A stretch of DNA of 25,266 bases from Chloroflexota bacterium (GTDB taxonomy: Bacteria > Chloroflexota > UBA4733), in assembly GCA_025449435.1 (NCBI GenBank), contig JANWJO010000157.1, forward strand, positions 1 through 25,266, given 5' to 3'. A program made the position numbers and the translations under genes. Under the pieces are notes generated by a model that had not been told where the DNA came from, did not search any database, and saw only the letters and a program-made list of their open reading frames with translations. Below are positions 1-9,301 of the stretch, one piece after another (the first letter of the stretch is position 1; every line of letters begins with the position of its first letter).

Positions 1-16
1 CCAAACAACGGCGCGC

Positions 17-805
17 TCAACCGGCGAAGAAAGTCGCCAGGATGGGAGCAAGCACAGCAACGTCCACATTGTGCCGTTGCCCATCGAGACTGCGCAGCGT
101 CGCGCGGGGCAGCGCTGTGGCGTGCGAGCATGCCGTGTCGTGCATAACGGTCACGCTCGCGCCACCGTGCAACACCAGCGCAGGCACGCTGACTTGAGCA
201 ACTCGTTCGACAGGGATCGACCTATTTTCACCGAGCAGTGCGTTGTCGTAGGCAAGGGTTGGCGCGATGGCTTCAATGGCCGGCCAGCCCAGCGAATTGC
301 GCGCCCTTTCAATATGCTTTGCTGGTACGCCGACGTAGTGCATGAACAGCGCTGCCGCATCGCCGCGGCGACCTGCCGTTAGACACTCGGCCAAGTGCTG
401 GCGGTATTGATTCCAGCCATCCCGCGCTGCAGGGTCGTCATCATACGGCACTTCGTAGATGGCCAGCTTGTGGACTTGCTCGCCCAAGCGCAACGCTGCT
501 TCCAGTGCCAGCGCCCCACCGGAGGAATGGCCGTAGAGCCTGGCCGATCCGCCAGCCGCGGTAATGAGCGTCTGGAGATCTTCCACTTCCCGCTCAACAG
601 CGTAAGGCTGTGTATCTCCACTGTCGCCGCGCCCTCGCCGGTCGTAGTTATAGACGGTGAACTGTGGCGCGAGCAACCTGGCCAGGTCTCCTCCCGACCA
701 GGAGTTCCGGGAGCACAGCGCTCCCGCGACCAGCACCACTGGTGAGCCGTTGCCCACCACGTCATAGGCAATGGTGGTGCCATCGCGCGACTGAATGGTA
801 TGCAT
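17..805 (-). CDS. alpha/beta hydrolase
   Basis: A 262-residue, probably cytoplasmic alpha/beta-hydrolase of the small esterase/epoxide-hydrolase-like type. The nucleophile elbow GHSSG places the catalytic serine at Ser94. The oxyanion region is VLVAGAL near residue 25, the family motif YDRRGRGDSG lies at about 54-63, and a C-terminal GQRHN supplies the likely catalytic His245. Length fits a single-domain enzyme with a small cap. The ATG at 805 is preceded by a purine-rich GAGGGA ribosome site on the minus strand. It lies 66 bases after the end of the HEAT-repeat gene on the same strand, so the two may be co-transcribed. No signal peptide is visible. The substrate cannot be told from sequence. 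Confidence 0.9.
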   Translation of the reverse strand: MHTIQSRDGTTIAYDVVGNGSPVVLVAGALCSRNSWSGGDLARLLAPQFTVYNYDRRGRGDSGDTQPYAVEREVEDLQTLITAAGGSARLYGHSSGGALALEAALRLGEQVHKLAIYEVPYDDDPAARDGWNQYRQHLAECLTAGRRGDAAALFMHYVGVPAKHIERARNSLGWPAIEAIAPTLAYDNALLGENRSIPVERVAQVSVPALVLHGGASVTVMHDTACSHATALPRATLRSLDGQRHNVDVAVLAPILATFFAG

Positions 806-871
806 AGTTGCTCCCTCGTTCCTCGGTCAACGCAGGCGACCCGGCGCATCGGCCCCCTTTGCGCAGCGTAC

Positions 872-3800
872 TTACGGCGCTCCACGCCGCGCGCGACGCT
901 CTGATTCAACAAAAGCGAGTGCCGACAACGCCGACTCGGCCACAAGTGGAGCAGGATCGGCGGCGAAGCGGCGGAGCCGCTCAAGGCGCTCATCGGTCCA
1001 GCCATGCTCGTCGCCGACCAATTGCTGGAGGGCAGCAAGAGCTATTCGCCGCAATTGGCCGTCTGCGTGCGCTGCCAGACGGCCTTCTAGGCGATCCATC
1101 GCTGCTATGTCAAATTGAACTCCCCTGGCCCCCCCGGTTTGCCGGCCGCGACGCAGCCGGTGGATATTGACTCCGATGCGCGCTAGGTAGCCATATGCCG
1201 CCCAGCGTGCGTTATCGCCACTCCGGCTCATCCCGTCGAGCGCAGTGCGAAAAACTCCGGGGTGGAACTCGCCGGCTGCCACAACCTGCTCTAGCCAATC
1301 TGCCAGCTCGTCGCCCTGCAACGCTTTCGTCGCTAGGCGAGTGCGAAGTTCAGCCAGCAAGGGGTCACCAGCGAGCCCCGCCAGCACAGCGCGAGCGACG
1401 TCGCGATAGCTGCGACGACTTAGTATGACCTCAATTTCTACCGCCGCCACGAGCGCCTGGAGTGCGTTGGGCTGCGCGCGCAACTTTCGCGCTGTGTCCT
1501 CGATGGCCGGTAGGTCGCCAGTGTTATACAACGACATTATCGCTGCGGCTCCCGCGTGAGGCTCACCAGGCACCTCCGACGCCAGCGCCGCCAATAGTGG
1601 TGGCATCAACCGCCGGTCCGGATCGGCCACTGGCAGTTCGCGACAGCGGGTCAGTACGCCGGCACGGACTTCTGCCTCGGGCCGGCCGAGCAACAGGACC
1701 AGGAGGTTGATTAGCCGCCGCTGCGCTATTGCTGTTAGCCCGGTTGCCGGCATGCGCCCGGCGGAAATCGCCAGTTCCGCGTCGGGCGACTGCGCCGCTT
1801 CTTCGAGTATTGTCCAGGTCTCCTTGCGTTCCGGATGTGCCGCCAGACCTTGCAGCAAGGCGACGCGCACATCGCGGTGGAGTGGCTGTGCAGCGAGGTT
1901 GAGCAGCGCCGGGTACCCAACGCCGTCCTCAAGGTCGCCGAGCAGCCGGACCACTTCCTTGGCGACGCGCACACGGTCGAGCGGAATAGCGAGCAACAAC
2001 GGTAGTGCCAGGGCTGGCGGAAGTGCCAGTATGGCTGAGCGCATCGCGCCGATGGCCACGCCCGCGCGGTCGTCCCGCGTCGCTTCCTCCAAAGCCTCCA
2101 GCCCCTGGCCGCCGTCCAGCCGTCCAAGTGCTCGCAAGGCAACGTCGCGCCGAGCGAGCGTCCTTCGCCGAGGCGGTGCTGCGCGTACCACAGGACCCGC
2201 TGGCGGCGACGTGATGGTTAGCACGTTTTCCTCTGCGCTCTCGGCGGCCAGCGCTAGTAACGTTGCCGGAGCGACCGACGGCAATGCTGCCAGCCGCCGG
2301 ATAGCGGCGAGGACGGCCGGGGCATCCGCGTCGGGGTCGTCAATCTGGGTCTTGAGCGCCGCGGCGTACTTCAACTGCTGGTCCGCCGTCCAGCGGTAGA
2401 AGCCGCCGTCGAACGTGGGAAGATATCGCCTACGCTGCGCACCGAACCGCCCAGAGTAACGTCGCCGCCGCAAAAACGGCGTGAGCAAATCTTGGCGGTG
2501 ATTGCTCAAGTATGTGGAAACAATCGGTAGGGTACTGACGCTTGCATCATCCCGAACGAGGGTGGGGATCACCGAGGTGAAACGCTGTGGCGCCCAATCG
2601 CGAAGTAGTCGCAGGACAGTCTCCACAGACTGCGCCGACCGAGACTTTAAACTGATGCTTTCCAGGTGGTCTAGCAAGAGATTGCAGGCGCGTAATCGTG
2701 GGCCGAGCCCCGCCCCCAGCGACACGAGCGCCGTGTCGTTCCCCTTCTGTTCCCAATTCGATAACACAGGCGCTAAATAACGGTCCAACACGGTGGCTTC
2801 TACGTCGCTTATGCCGTCGGACAGACTGCGGAAGCCCAGCGGGCCTAGCTCTCGCGCCAAGTCCGCCAAGCCGGCAGCCGCCCATTCCGAGTGAAACGGA
2901 AGCAGGTGGACCAATAGTGCTTCCAACGCCGCCACGCTCCCGCTCGACAAGTCGGCTGCGTCGACTGCATCGTGCATGATCGCGGTGAGTTGTGGCAGGT
3001 GCTCAGTGCGCCATCGGCCCGGCGGCAGGTCCGCCAGCGCCTGCAGAAAGCTTTGCCGCACCGGGTCCTGCTCGTTGCGACGGGTATGAAGGAAGGTGAG
3101 GAGGTCGCCGGCGCGATCGCGCGAGTAGCACACGCAGCCAACTAGAGCAGCGAGCGCGGCCCCGCGCCAGCGCGTCCGTGGCGAGGCGAGCGAAGGGGCA
3201 AGGACGGCGAGCGCTTCCTCCCAGGGGAGGACGGACGCGAACTGGAGCTGGTGACCTGGCTCATCAGGCAGCCCGGGTCTGGCAAGTTGCTGCCGGGCAT
3301 CTTCCTCTCGGGTAGGCCGCGGACCCAGTTTGACGATGCTCGGATCGTCGCGCAACGAGCGCTTACTATCGCGAAGGCGGAGGTAGATCGCCGCCCTGCG
3401 CGCTGGAGGCAGCAACCTGAACCATGGGTTCGGCTGCGCACCGATCGTGAGGAAGCCGCGCACAACGAGCGCCACGACCTCGTCGTCAGTGCACTGGCGA
3501 ACTGCGCGGATAAACGGGTCATTTGCGCGGTTGCCGAGCGAGCGGCTCAGCGTCACATCACCGGAAGCAAGTGTCAATCGCACAAAGGCAATCGGCAATC
3601 GTGCAGTGAGAAGACCTAGATCCAGCCGATCCAGCGCAGTGAGCTTCACGAAGGCTCCGGCAAGCGCGTAAGCTCGATCGGGAAAGCGCTCGCTGAGACC
3701 CACAAGAACGCTGTTGGCCTGCCAGAGCAATCGGGCGCTGATCGAGTCTCTGGTGTTGAGCGAGTCCCCGATCACCTTCTCAGCGATTGTAGGGTGGCGT

Positions 3801-4309
3801 CGCGCCAGCCGGAGCCAAGCGTTACGATCCATGGAGTCAAGGGCCGATGGTAGGGACTGCTCGACGATCTGTGCGGAGGCGTAGGGCAGGATGCGCTCGA
3901 GCGCCGGGTCGGCAGTGGCGGCACGCTGTGCAACGTACCTATCGATGGCCGTTTGCCGATGTCGCTTCTGCAACTGGCGTAACAGCTGGTCGCGCTGGCT
4001 CCGCGACACGGTGGCGAGTGCGGACTCCACTTGAGCGTCGTCACAGAGCAGCGGCACCAAAGTACACGCAAACGTGCGAATGCCGCGCGATGGGTCACCG
4101 ATGGAGCGCAACACGTGGGCGGTATCGCGGCTGCCGTGACACGCCTGCAGGGCCAAAAAGCGTGCATAAAAGTCGCCATGCTCCAACTGGTCGAGTGTGT
4201 CGCTAACGCTCAGGTCTGTCGCGGCCAAGCGACCAACTTCCACCATGTGTCGCATGCGGCTCGCGTGATTGAGGCGCTCGAGGGTACGCAGCAGTTGTTT
4301 GGGCGTCAT
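872..4309 (-). CDS. large HEAT-repeat protein
   Basis: A 1145-residue protein built almost entirely of short paired helices rich in Leu and Ala, with recurrent patterns such as DRAGVAIGAMRSAILALP and RDVRVALLQGLAAHPERK. These are typical of HEAT or PBS-lyase-like alpha-solenoid repeats. No catalytic motif, membrane segment or signal peptide is apparent, so it is probably a cytoplasmic scaffold for protein binding. The only ATG near the start of the open frame is at 4309, the next upstream in-frame codon being a stop at 4349-4351. It lacks a strong Shine-Dalgarno sequence, and internal ATGs at 4255 and 4246 are possible alternatives. Strong opposite-strand open frames across this gene reflect its GC-rich codon use and are not genes. 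The hydrolase lies just downstream. The binding partner is unknown. Confidence 0.9.
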   Translation of the reverse strand: MTPKQLLRTLERLNHASRMRHMVEVGRLAATDLSVSDTLDQLEHGDFYARFLALQACHGSRDTAHVLRSIGDPSRGIRTFACTLVPLLCDDAQVESALATVSRSQRDQLLRQLQKRHRQTAIDRYVAQRAATADPALERILPYASAQIVEQSLPSALDSMDRNAWLRLARRHPTIAEKVIGDSLNTRDSISARLLWQANSVLVGLSERFPDRAYALAGAFVKLTALDRLDLGLLTARLPIAFVRLTLASGDVTLSRSLGNRANDPFIRAVRQCTDDEVVALVVRGFLTIGAQPNPWFRLLPPARRAAIYLRLRDSKRSLRDDPSIVKLGPRPTREEDARQQLARPGLPDEPGHQLQFASVLPWEEALAVLAPSLASPRTRWRGAALAALVGCVCYSRDRAGDLLTFLHTRRNEQDPVRQSFLQALADLPPGRWRTEHLPQLTAIMHDAVDAADLSSGSVAALEALLVHLLPFHSEWAAAGLADLARELGPLGFRSLSDGISDVEATVLDRYLAPVLSNWEQKGNDTALVSLGAGLGPRLRACNLLLDHLESISLKSRSAQSVETVLRLLRDWAPQRFTSVIPTLVRDDASVSTLPIVSTYLSNHRQDLLTPFLRRRRYSGRFGAQRRRYLPTFDGGFYRWTADQQLKYAAALKTQIDDPDADAPAVLAAIRRLAALPSVAPATLLALAAESAEENVLTITSPPAGPVVRAAPPRRRTLARRDVALRALGRLDGGQGLEALEEATRDDRAGVAIGAMRSAILALPPALALPLLLAIPLDRVRVAKEVVRLLGDLEDGVGYPALLNLAAQPLHRDVRVALLQGLAAHPERKETWTILEEAAQSPDAELAISAGRMPATGLTAIAQRRLINLLVLLLGRPEAEVRAGVLTRCRELPVADPDRRLMPPLLAALASEVPGEPHAGAAAIMSLYNTGDLPAIEDTARKLRAQPNALQALVAAVEIEVILSRRSYRDVARAVLAGLAGDPLLAELRTRLATKALQGDELADWLEQVVAAGEFHPGVFRTALDGMSRSGDNARWAAYGYLARIGVNIHRLRRGRQTGGARGVQFDIAAMDRLEGRLAAHADGQLRRIALAALQQLVGDEHGWTDERLERLRRFAADPAPLVAESALSALAFVESERRARRGAP

Positions 4310-4753
4310 GCGTGGCGCTGTTCTCGCTGCGCTCGAAATCCGCCCATGTTATTCCTTCGCTTCTAGAAGTCGCCTTCTCAGGTTATCAGGAGACGAAGGC
4401 GGACAGCCTGTATTCGATCTAATTTGTACCGTATCCTGTATCGACTGAGTGGTGAAGCTGCCATCGAGAAAGCAATGGGGCGTTGGTTTTTGGCTGTCCT
4501 CCTGTGAGTGGCAGTAGTCACGACGACCCACTTCGGCGCTATATCAACTCCAGCATCGCCAGGATGGACCGTCTGTGCCAACGCCTAGCGCTAGCGACCT
4601 GCCGCGGCCAAGCACCGTCGTAACGCACTGTGCAGGTCCAGTAACACTAGTTGGCGATGAATGAGTATTGGGGGTCTCGCATGCGCTCCATAGGCTAGCC
4701 GCACTGCCAGCACGAATCTTCGTGTTGGGGCGGCGGCAGTATGTGGAGACATC
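4310..4753. other. intergenic stretch, no gene seen
   Basis: Between the HEAT-repeat gene start and the small Cys-rich ORF there are about 440 bases with no convincing gene. Part is relatively AT-rich compared with the flanks (about 4390-4500), and it probably holds the promoter of the minus-strand HEAT gene. Short open frames here are weakly coding and overlap on opposite strands. I could not identify a convincing -35/-10 pair or an RNA. Confidence 0.4.
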
Positions 4754-5017
4754 ATGCGCCAGCGTCATACTCGTGCCCAGGTGCAAGCTGCTCGCGTCCG
4801 AGCGATCGCCCGCATGCGGTTCCGCCGCGACAATGTGTACCTCGCCTGCCCCGAAAGGTGTGAGCCTGGGAGTTGGTGGGGGACGCCCGGCCAATGGTCC
4901 AAGTCGCGGGAGTGTGGCTGCCGTCTGTGCAGACACCAGAACTGGCTGGGCAAGTTCCAGCGGGAAAAGCGCGCCTTTTACCGGCGGCTCGATAGGCTCA
5001 ATGCGGCTGCATGGTAG
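4754..5017 (+). CDS. small Arg/Cys-rich hypothetical protein
   Basis: An 87-residue basic protein. The N-terminal half is a basic helix rich in Arg and Ala. It is followed by five cysteines (Cys32, 36, 54, 56, 59) in the core ECGCRLC and a basic tail KFQREKRAFYRR. This order resembles a widespread small uncharacterised bacterial family with a basic N-terminus, a CxCxxC-type knuckle and a basic C-terminus; I recognise it only by general pattern. The ATG at 4754 has a GGAGA ribosome site 4-5 bases upstream. It sits alone in an otherwise empty 766-base gap. A 160-residue open frame on the opposite strand (4544-5026) is taken to be its shadow. Metal or nucleic-acid binding would be a reasonable guess, not a demonstrated role. 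Confidence 0.6.
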   Translation: MRQRHTRAQVQAARVRAIARMRFRRDNVYLACPERCEPGSWWGTPGQWSKSRECGCRLCRHQNWLGKFQREKRAFYRRLDRLNAAAW

Positions 5018-5075
5018 CTGCCACACAAGGCTGGCTGTCTGAAAAGCTGCTGTTCACCGCCCATTGGTACGCGTG

Positions 5076-5630
5076 TCAAGTTCGGGCTCCTGGCCACGGA
5101 CCCGGTGGACTAACGGGCAACACCGTTATGCTGATGGTCTCTTGATACACCCGCATGCCTCGGGCGCGGTAATTCGCGAGTGCATGTGGGCCGTCCAGGC
5201 TGCAGGTGTGCAACCAGACTCGATGGGCACCGAGCGCCCAGGCGCGACGTATGGTCGTGGTGAGCAAATAGCCGCCGATGCCCTGGCCGATGAATTGCGG
5301 CAGCAAGCCGAACTGGACAATCTCGACTCCATTCTCAGGCTGCCGTTCCAACTCCGCGTAGCCGGCCGGTGTGCCTGATGAGTAAGCGACCCATATTTCC
5401 ACCTCTGGCCGGGCCAGGTAGCGCCGCCAAGCTTCATAGTCCCAATCCAGCCGGTCGGTCCAATACCACGGGCCGCCGACCGCGGTGTACAGGAACCGGC
5501 CGAACTCCGGCGACGGGATCTGTGCTCGGCTAACGTCCACTGGAACGTCGGGGTTTCTGGACGGTCGGAGTTCATCCGGCCGCAACATCTCTACATGCCA
5601 GGTCGTTATCTCCAGCCGTTGTGTGTCCAT
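5076..5630 (-). CDS. GNAT-family N-acetyltransferase
   Basis: A 184-residue acetyl-CoA-dependent N-acetyltransferase. The acyl-CoA pyrophosphate loop is QFIGQGIGG at about residues 112-120, preceded by the strand VEIVQFGLLP and followed by the helix YLLTTTIRRAW. The later element YRARGMRVYQET is the usual GNAT C-terminal helix and strand. The open frame extends upstream to 5816, but the segment before 5630 does not look like GNAT sequence. The ATG at 5630 follows a GGGACGGGA purine run, so I place the start there. It lies about 220 bases after the carboxylesterase gene on the same strand. The acceptor is unknown. Such enzymes modify amines on small molecules or protein N-termini. Confidence 0.85.
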   Translation of the reverse strand: MDTQRLEITTWHVEMLRPDELRPSRNPDVPVDVSRAQIPSPEFGRFLYTAVGGPWYWTDRLDWDYEAWRRYLARPEVEIWVAYSSGTPAGYAELERQPENGVEIVQFGLLPQFIGQGIGGYLLTTTIRRAWALGAHRVWLHTCSLDGPHALANYRARGMRVYQETISITVLPVSPPGPWPGART

Positions 5631-5848
5631 GTCCGTCCCGTCCCTGTTTAGTCCTGTGTCGCGTGCGGCGTGCAAACGTCTGGTGGTGGTGCTGCCTCCG
5701 CAGAGGATAAGACATTGGAATGCTACTTCCAGCACCATATGGGGACTGCTGCCGAATCCGCCAGCAACGGTAAAAACATCGCGACCCAGTTGCTCCGAAC
5801 CTCGCTGGCCGGGCACTAACGACGCGAGAGTCCTTGCCCTGGAACCTC

Positions 5849-7405
5849 TTAGGTCGCGTCGCGCAAGCTGGTGTACCGCCGATCTAGCAGGGTGAGCCCT
5901 TCGAGGTTCGGCATGTCCCCAAACGTCGCGGTGCCGTCAAGGTGCAGCACGAGCGGGCTGCTGATCGTGTAGTCCGGCCACACTGCAACGCCGTCTCCGT
6001 TGGGGTTGCCGTGCTTGGCGAAGTTCGTCGCGTAGGACGCCAGCAGCGTGGCCAGCGCGCGGTCTGCGTCCGTCCAGGCCCACGGCTCCTGGTCGAGATG
6101 GTCAAACACGTAGCGCAGCTCAGCCCAGTGCGCGGCGCCCCAATCGGCGATCGGGCTTCCCGCCGGATACGGCGGTTGGTGGGCGAAGTAATAGGAGAAG
6201 ACCTTCTCTCGTCCCGTCTTCGCTTGCAACCGGGCCCATGTCCACATATCCCAGCCAAACCGCAGGTCGCGTTCGAACGCCGCTCGTGACTCCCGGGCTT
6301 CCAGATCGGTCGCCGCTGGGTGGATCGCTAGGTACTCCGCTGCCAGAGCGCGGACGGCGGCACTGCCGAACTCCTGGCCGATGTCTTCCGCAAAGGTTGC
6401 TAGCCGGATCTCCCGACCCGTGAGCATGGGCTGTCCTTCATCAGCATTAGAGCCGATCAGGATGGGCACGTCGTTTTGCCGGCCCGCCGCAAACGTTGCG
6501 TATGGTTCCTCTGGCACGACATACCCGTCGATAATCGGGTGGGTCGTGCCGCCAATGCCATCCGTCAGAAACTGCTCCGGCGCGAGGTCACGCAGCGCAT
6601 CGAGCGACGTCACTCCGAGGGCGGCGGCCATCCGCACGCCCTGCTCCTCGGCGGCTGCTTTGGCGAACGATCCGTCGGTCGCAGCAAGCGGGACGAAGAA
6701 CCCGCCGCTTTCGCCGATGGCGCGGTGGAACAGGCCCCGCGCATGCGGCGAGGCCATCAGCATGCAAACTGACATCGACCCAGCCGACTGCCCCCAGATG
6801 GTCACGCGCCCTGGGTCACCGCCGAAAGCCTTGATGTTCCGTTGGATCCACTGCAGGGCCGCGATTTGGTCGAGCAATCCATAATTGCCGGAACTCTGAT
6901 GTCCGGATTCGCGGCTCAAGTCCGGATGCACCAGGAAGCCCAGGAGTCCCACGCGATAGTTGATGGTGACGACGATGACGCCACGGGTCGCCAGCGCGTC
7001 GCCCCAATACAGGGGCATCGAGGCGGATTCCTGGGTGAACCCGCCGCCCGGAATCCAAACCATCACCGGTAGCGGCGTGGTGTCCGCCAGCGTTGGCGCC
7101 CAGATGTTCAGCGTTAGGCAATCTTCGCTGACCGGTTCATGTGGCGCGCCCGGGACGGATTCCCCGGCCTGCATGGCGATGGGACCGAAGGTGTCGGCCC
7201 GTCGCACGCCGTCCCACGGCAGCGCGAGTTGCGGCGCCTTCCAACGCAAGTGGCCCACCGGCGGCGCCGCATACGGAATTGACTTGTACACGGTCACGTC
7301 GGCTTCGCAAATGCCGGAGATCAATCCGGTCTCAATTCGGACCGGCTTGCTCGCGCCTTGTCCGCGGTCTTGGACAGCATTCGACTGTGACATGTCTATG
7401 TCCAT
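5849..7405 (-). CDS. type-B carboxylesterase (para-nitrobenzyl-esterase-like)
   Basis: A 518-residue ester hydrolase of the type-B carboxylesterase family, close to the usual length for bacterial members. The conserved block EDCLTLNIWAP is at about 95-104, the oxyanion motif PGGGF at about 119-123, and the nucleophile motif GQSAGS places the serine at Ser207. The acidic member is probably Glu323 in SNADEGQ and the histidine His426 in GAAHWAEL, so the triad is complete. No signal peptide is seen, so it is probably intracellular. The ATG at 7405 and a second at 7393 both lack a strong ribosome site. The first gives the longer conserved reading. It is divergent from the kinase gene at 7577. Confidence 0.93.
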   Translation of the reverse strand: MDIDMSQSNAVQDRGQGASKPVRIETGLISGICEADVTVYKSIPYAAPPVGHLRWKAPQLALPWDGVRRADTFGPIAMQAGESVPGAPHEPVSEDCLTLNIWAPTLADTTPLPVMVWIPGGGFTQESASMPLYWGDALATRGVIVVTINYRVGLLGFLVHPDLSRESGHQSSGNYGLLDQIAALQWIQRNIKAFGGDPGRVTIWGQSAGSMSVCMLMASPHARGLFHRAIGESGGFFVPLAATDGSFAKAAAEEQGVRMAAALGVTSLDALRDLAPEQFLTDGIGGTTHPIIDGYVVPEEPYATFAAGRQNDVPILIGSNADEGQPMLTGREIRLATFAEDIGQEFGSAAVRALAAEYLAIHPAATDLEARESRAAFERDLRFGWDMWTWARLQAKTGREKVFSYYFAHQPPYPAGSPIADWGAAHWAELRYVFDHLDQEPWAWTDADRALATLLASYATNFAKHGNPNGDGVAVWPDYTISSPLVLHLDGTATFGDMPNLEGLTLLDRRYTSLRDAT

Positions 7406-7576
7406 TCTAGGTGCAGGATTAGTGTACAGATCATGGGCGCAGCTCGACCATTCGCATCTTGTAGTTCGGCTTCCCGCAGCGACAACGGCGTTGTGGCCAA
7501 TGCTATGCTCGCTCTGGCAGGGTTACTGGGTCCAGCCACGACTGCAGTCGACACGTGAACTCGGGGGTACGTTCAC

Positions 7577-8206
7577 ATGAATGAAAGCCACGGTGCAGCG
7601 AAGCCGTTCGTCATCGCGATCGGTGGCCCGTCGGGATCCGGCAAATCTACGGTGGTCAATCGAACAGCCAGCCTGCTCGGCAATGCGACCACGCTGTTTT
7701 TCGACGACTACGCGGCAGCGTCCACCTATCCGAGCGACTTCGGGGCGTGGATTCGGGATGGGGCGAACCCCGACGCCTGGAAGACGCCGCAGTTCGCCAC
7801 TGATCTCGTAGCACTGCGCGAAGGACGGTCGATAGCTTCGCCCGGCGGCGGCAAACGGCGGGAACCGGCACGGTACATCGTGGTCGAAGAGCCGTTTGGA
7901 AGGGAACGTCGAGAGATGCGCGCTGCGATCGATCTGGTGGCGATCGTTGACTTGCCGCTCGAGGTTGCGCTAGCTCGCCGGATACGTCGCTCTATTCAAC
8001 CGGCATTGGCCGATAGCGCCGCCAGCGTGGACTGCTTGCGGGAGATCGATCAGTACCTCAGTGCTTATCTAGACCAGCTTCGAGAGGGATACATGATTAT
8101 CAACCGCTGTGCGCTGACGACCTGCGATGTCGTGCTCGACGGCTTGCAGCCAGGCGATGTACTGGCCAAGCAGGTAGTCGATGCAGTCCGGGAAAGGCAG
8201 AAGTGA
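7577..8206 (+). CDS. P-loop uridine-kinase-like protein
   Basis: A 209-residue P-loop NTPase of the small-molecule kinase type. The Walker A motif GGPSGSGKS is at residues 16-24, directly after the first strand FVIAI. FFDDY at about 47-51 is the position where uridine/panthothenate-type kinases carry the substrate-side acidic residues. A second strand YIVVEEPFG and a mobile-lid region rich in Arg (ARRIRRSIQ) follow. It is somewhat shorter than many uridine kinases, and no nucleoside-specific motif can be assigned, so the substrate is open. The ATG at 7577 has only a G-rich stretch (GGGGGT) upstream. It converges on the MOSC gene. Confidence 0.8.
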   Translation: MNESHGAAKPFVIAIGGPSGSGKSTVVNRTASLLGNATTLFFDDYAAASTYPSDFGAWIRDGANPDAWKTPQFATDLVALREGRSIASPGGGKRREPARYIVVEEPFGRERREMRAAIDLVAIVDLPLEVALARRIRRSIQPALADSAASVDCLREIDQYLSAYLDQLREGYMIINRCALTTCDVVLDGLQPGDVLAKQVVDAVRERQK

Positions 8207-8268
8207 CTGCCGGGAGTTCAGCGATTGATCTTTACGAGCAGCACCCAGGTATTCGTGATCGCCACAAG

Positions 8269-9126
8269 CTACCGCACCACCGCGATAGCTTGCCCAGCCT
8301 CCAGTACCCCTTCGCTGAGGATGTCCACGCGTAGCCCGGCACGATGCACAAGCTGCCGGAGCACCGGCCGTTCGGCATATTTTTGGACCACGCTGCATGG
8401 CTCGCACAGCCGCATTCCCCGGCAGCGGATATCTCCGATGGTGAAGTCGCTGCCCACCAGCGCGTTGAGGTCGATACCCCGGGTCACGATGTTGCGGCGG
8501 TGTTCAACGGCGGCCAGAGGCGGATCGAACGACTCGCACACTTCGGCCTCGATGAGCGTGAGCGCGCTTCCTGGCGTGCCGGACGAAAACGTGCCACGAC
8601 GCTCGGCGTAGCGGTCACCCGCCAACCCCCAACCGGGAACGGCGCGCGCGCTGGCAACCTGATGTGCAGGCTTCCCCTTCTCCTCGATAGTCCAGATGGA
8701 CTCCACGACGCCAGTGCTTACAGGCGCGATGGCAGGGTTTGGCATTGCGAGCGCAATGTCGGCGGCGGCGAGGAGGTAGCCATCGCTGATCCAGCCGGGG
8801 TCGAATGCTGCCGGGCCAGATGGATCCCACACCAGACCAGAGGGCACGCCATACATCACCACAAACCGTGCTGCACCCGAAGTTGGTGGAACCACGCGGG
8901 CGATCCAGGGACCAGCCCAGGAGAAGTCTCGGGGCGCAGCCACCTGGACGAGTCCGACGCCCAGGCCGCCCAACCAGCGGGACACTGTCACGCTTCTGGT
9001 TGGGTCACCGGCTGGTACCTGCGAAGGTAGTTGTTCGATGGGCAACTCCAGAATCGTTGCCAGGCACGCCAAATAGGAGGCTGTTTCGGGCTGAAGACTC
9101 GATGCTGGCAGAAGGGCTTCTTTCAT
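8269..9126 (-). CDS. MOSC-domain protein with extra N-terminal domain
   Basis: A 285-residue two-part protein. Residues 150-285 form a MOSC domain, the fold of molybdenum-cofactor sulfurase C-termini and YiiM-like proteins. It has GWGLAGDRYAERRGTFS, the NIVTRGIDLN segment, and the cysteine pair in RLCEPC (Cys241 and Cys244), where MOSC proteins place their conserved cysteine. Residues 1-145 form a less familiar domain that begins with a small helical part (YLACLATILELPIEQLP) and resembles no catalytic family I know. The open frame extends to 9249, but the ATG at 9126 has a clear GGAGGAG ribosome site 5-6 bases upstream, and the extra 41 residues look non-coding. Pyridoxal- or molybdenum-sulfur chemistry is possible, the substrate unknown. 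Confidence 0.85.
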   Translation of the reverse strand: MKEALLPASSLQPETASYLACLATILELPIEQLPSQVPAGDPTRSVTVSRWLGGLGVGLVQVAAPRDFSWAGPWIARVVPPTSGAARFVVMYGVPSGLVWDPSGPAAFDPGWISDGYLLAAADIALAMPNPAIAPVSTGVVESIWTIEEKGKPAHQVASARAVPGWGLAGDRYAERRGTFSSGTPGSALTLIEAEVCESFDPPLAAVEHRRNIVTRGIDLNALVGSDFTIGDIRCRGMRLCEPCSVVQKYAERPVLRQLVHRAGLRVDILSEGVLEAGQAIAVVR

Positions 9127-9272
9127 ACGTCTCCTCCAATTCTGTATTGCAACGCGACCAATGCATTGTTCGCATCGCTTTTGGGATGCCATACAGGTTG
9201 AATAGTCTGGCTTGATAGCAATAGGCGCGTCGCAGCAAGCATACATCACGCGTGTCGCGATATCGGCGTACG

Positions 9273-9301
9273 TTGAACGGCATCGCGCTATGCTCTATGC
9301 A
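9273..9301 (+). promoter_or_regulatory. possible sigma-70-type promoter of the fluoride cassette
   Basis: TTGAAC at 9273-9278 and TATGCA at 9296-9301 are 17 bases apart, with the first DUF190 gene starting 38 bases after. The -35 is good but the -10 matches only weakly, so this is a tentative call. I found no crcB-type fluoride riboswitch in the leader. Confidence 0.25.

Noticed and set aside
1707..2399. 230-residue open frame on the plus strand inside the HEAT gene
   Set aside because: It is Ser/Arg-rich low-complexity antisense reading of GC-rich coding sequence with no family pattern.
4544..5026. 160-residue open frame on the minus strand
   Set aside because: It overlaps the better supported 87-residue gene with its ribosome site and has Pro/Arg-rich composition typical of a shadow.
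5631..5816. N-terminal extension of the GNAT gene
   Set aside because: No resemblance to GNAT sequence, while the ATG at 5630 follows a purine-rich site.
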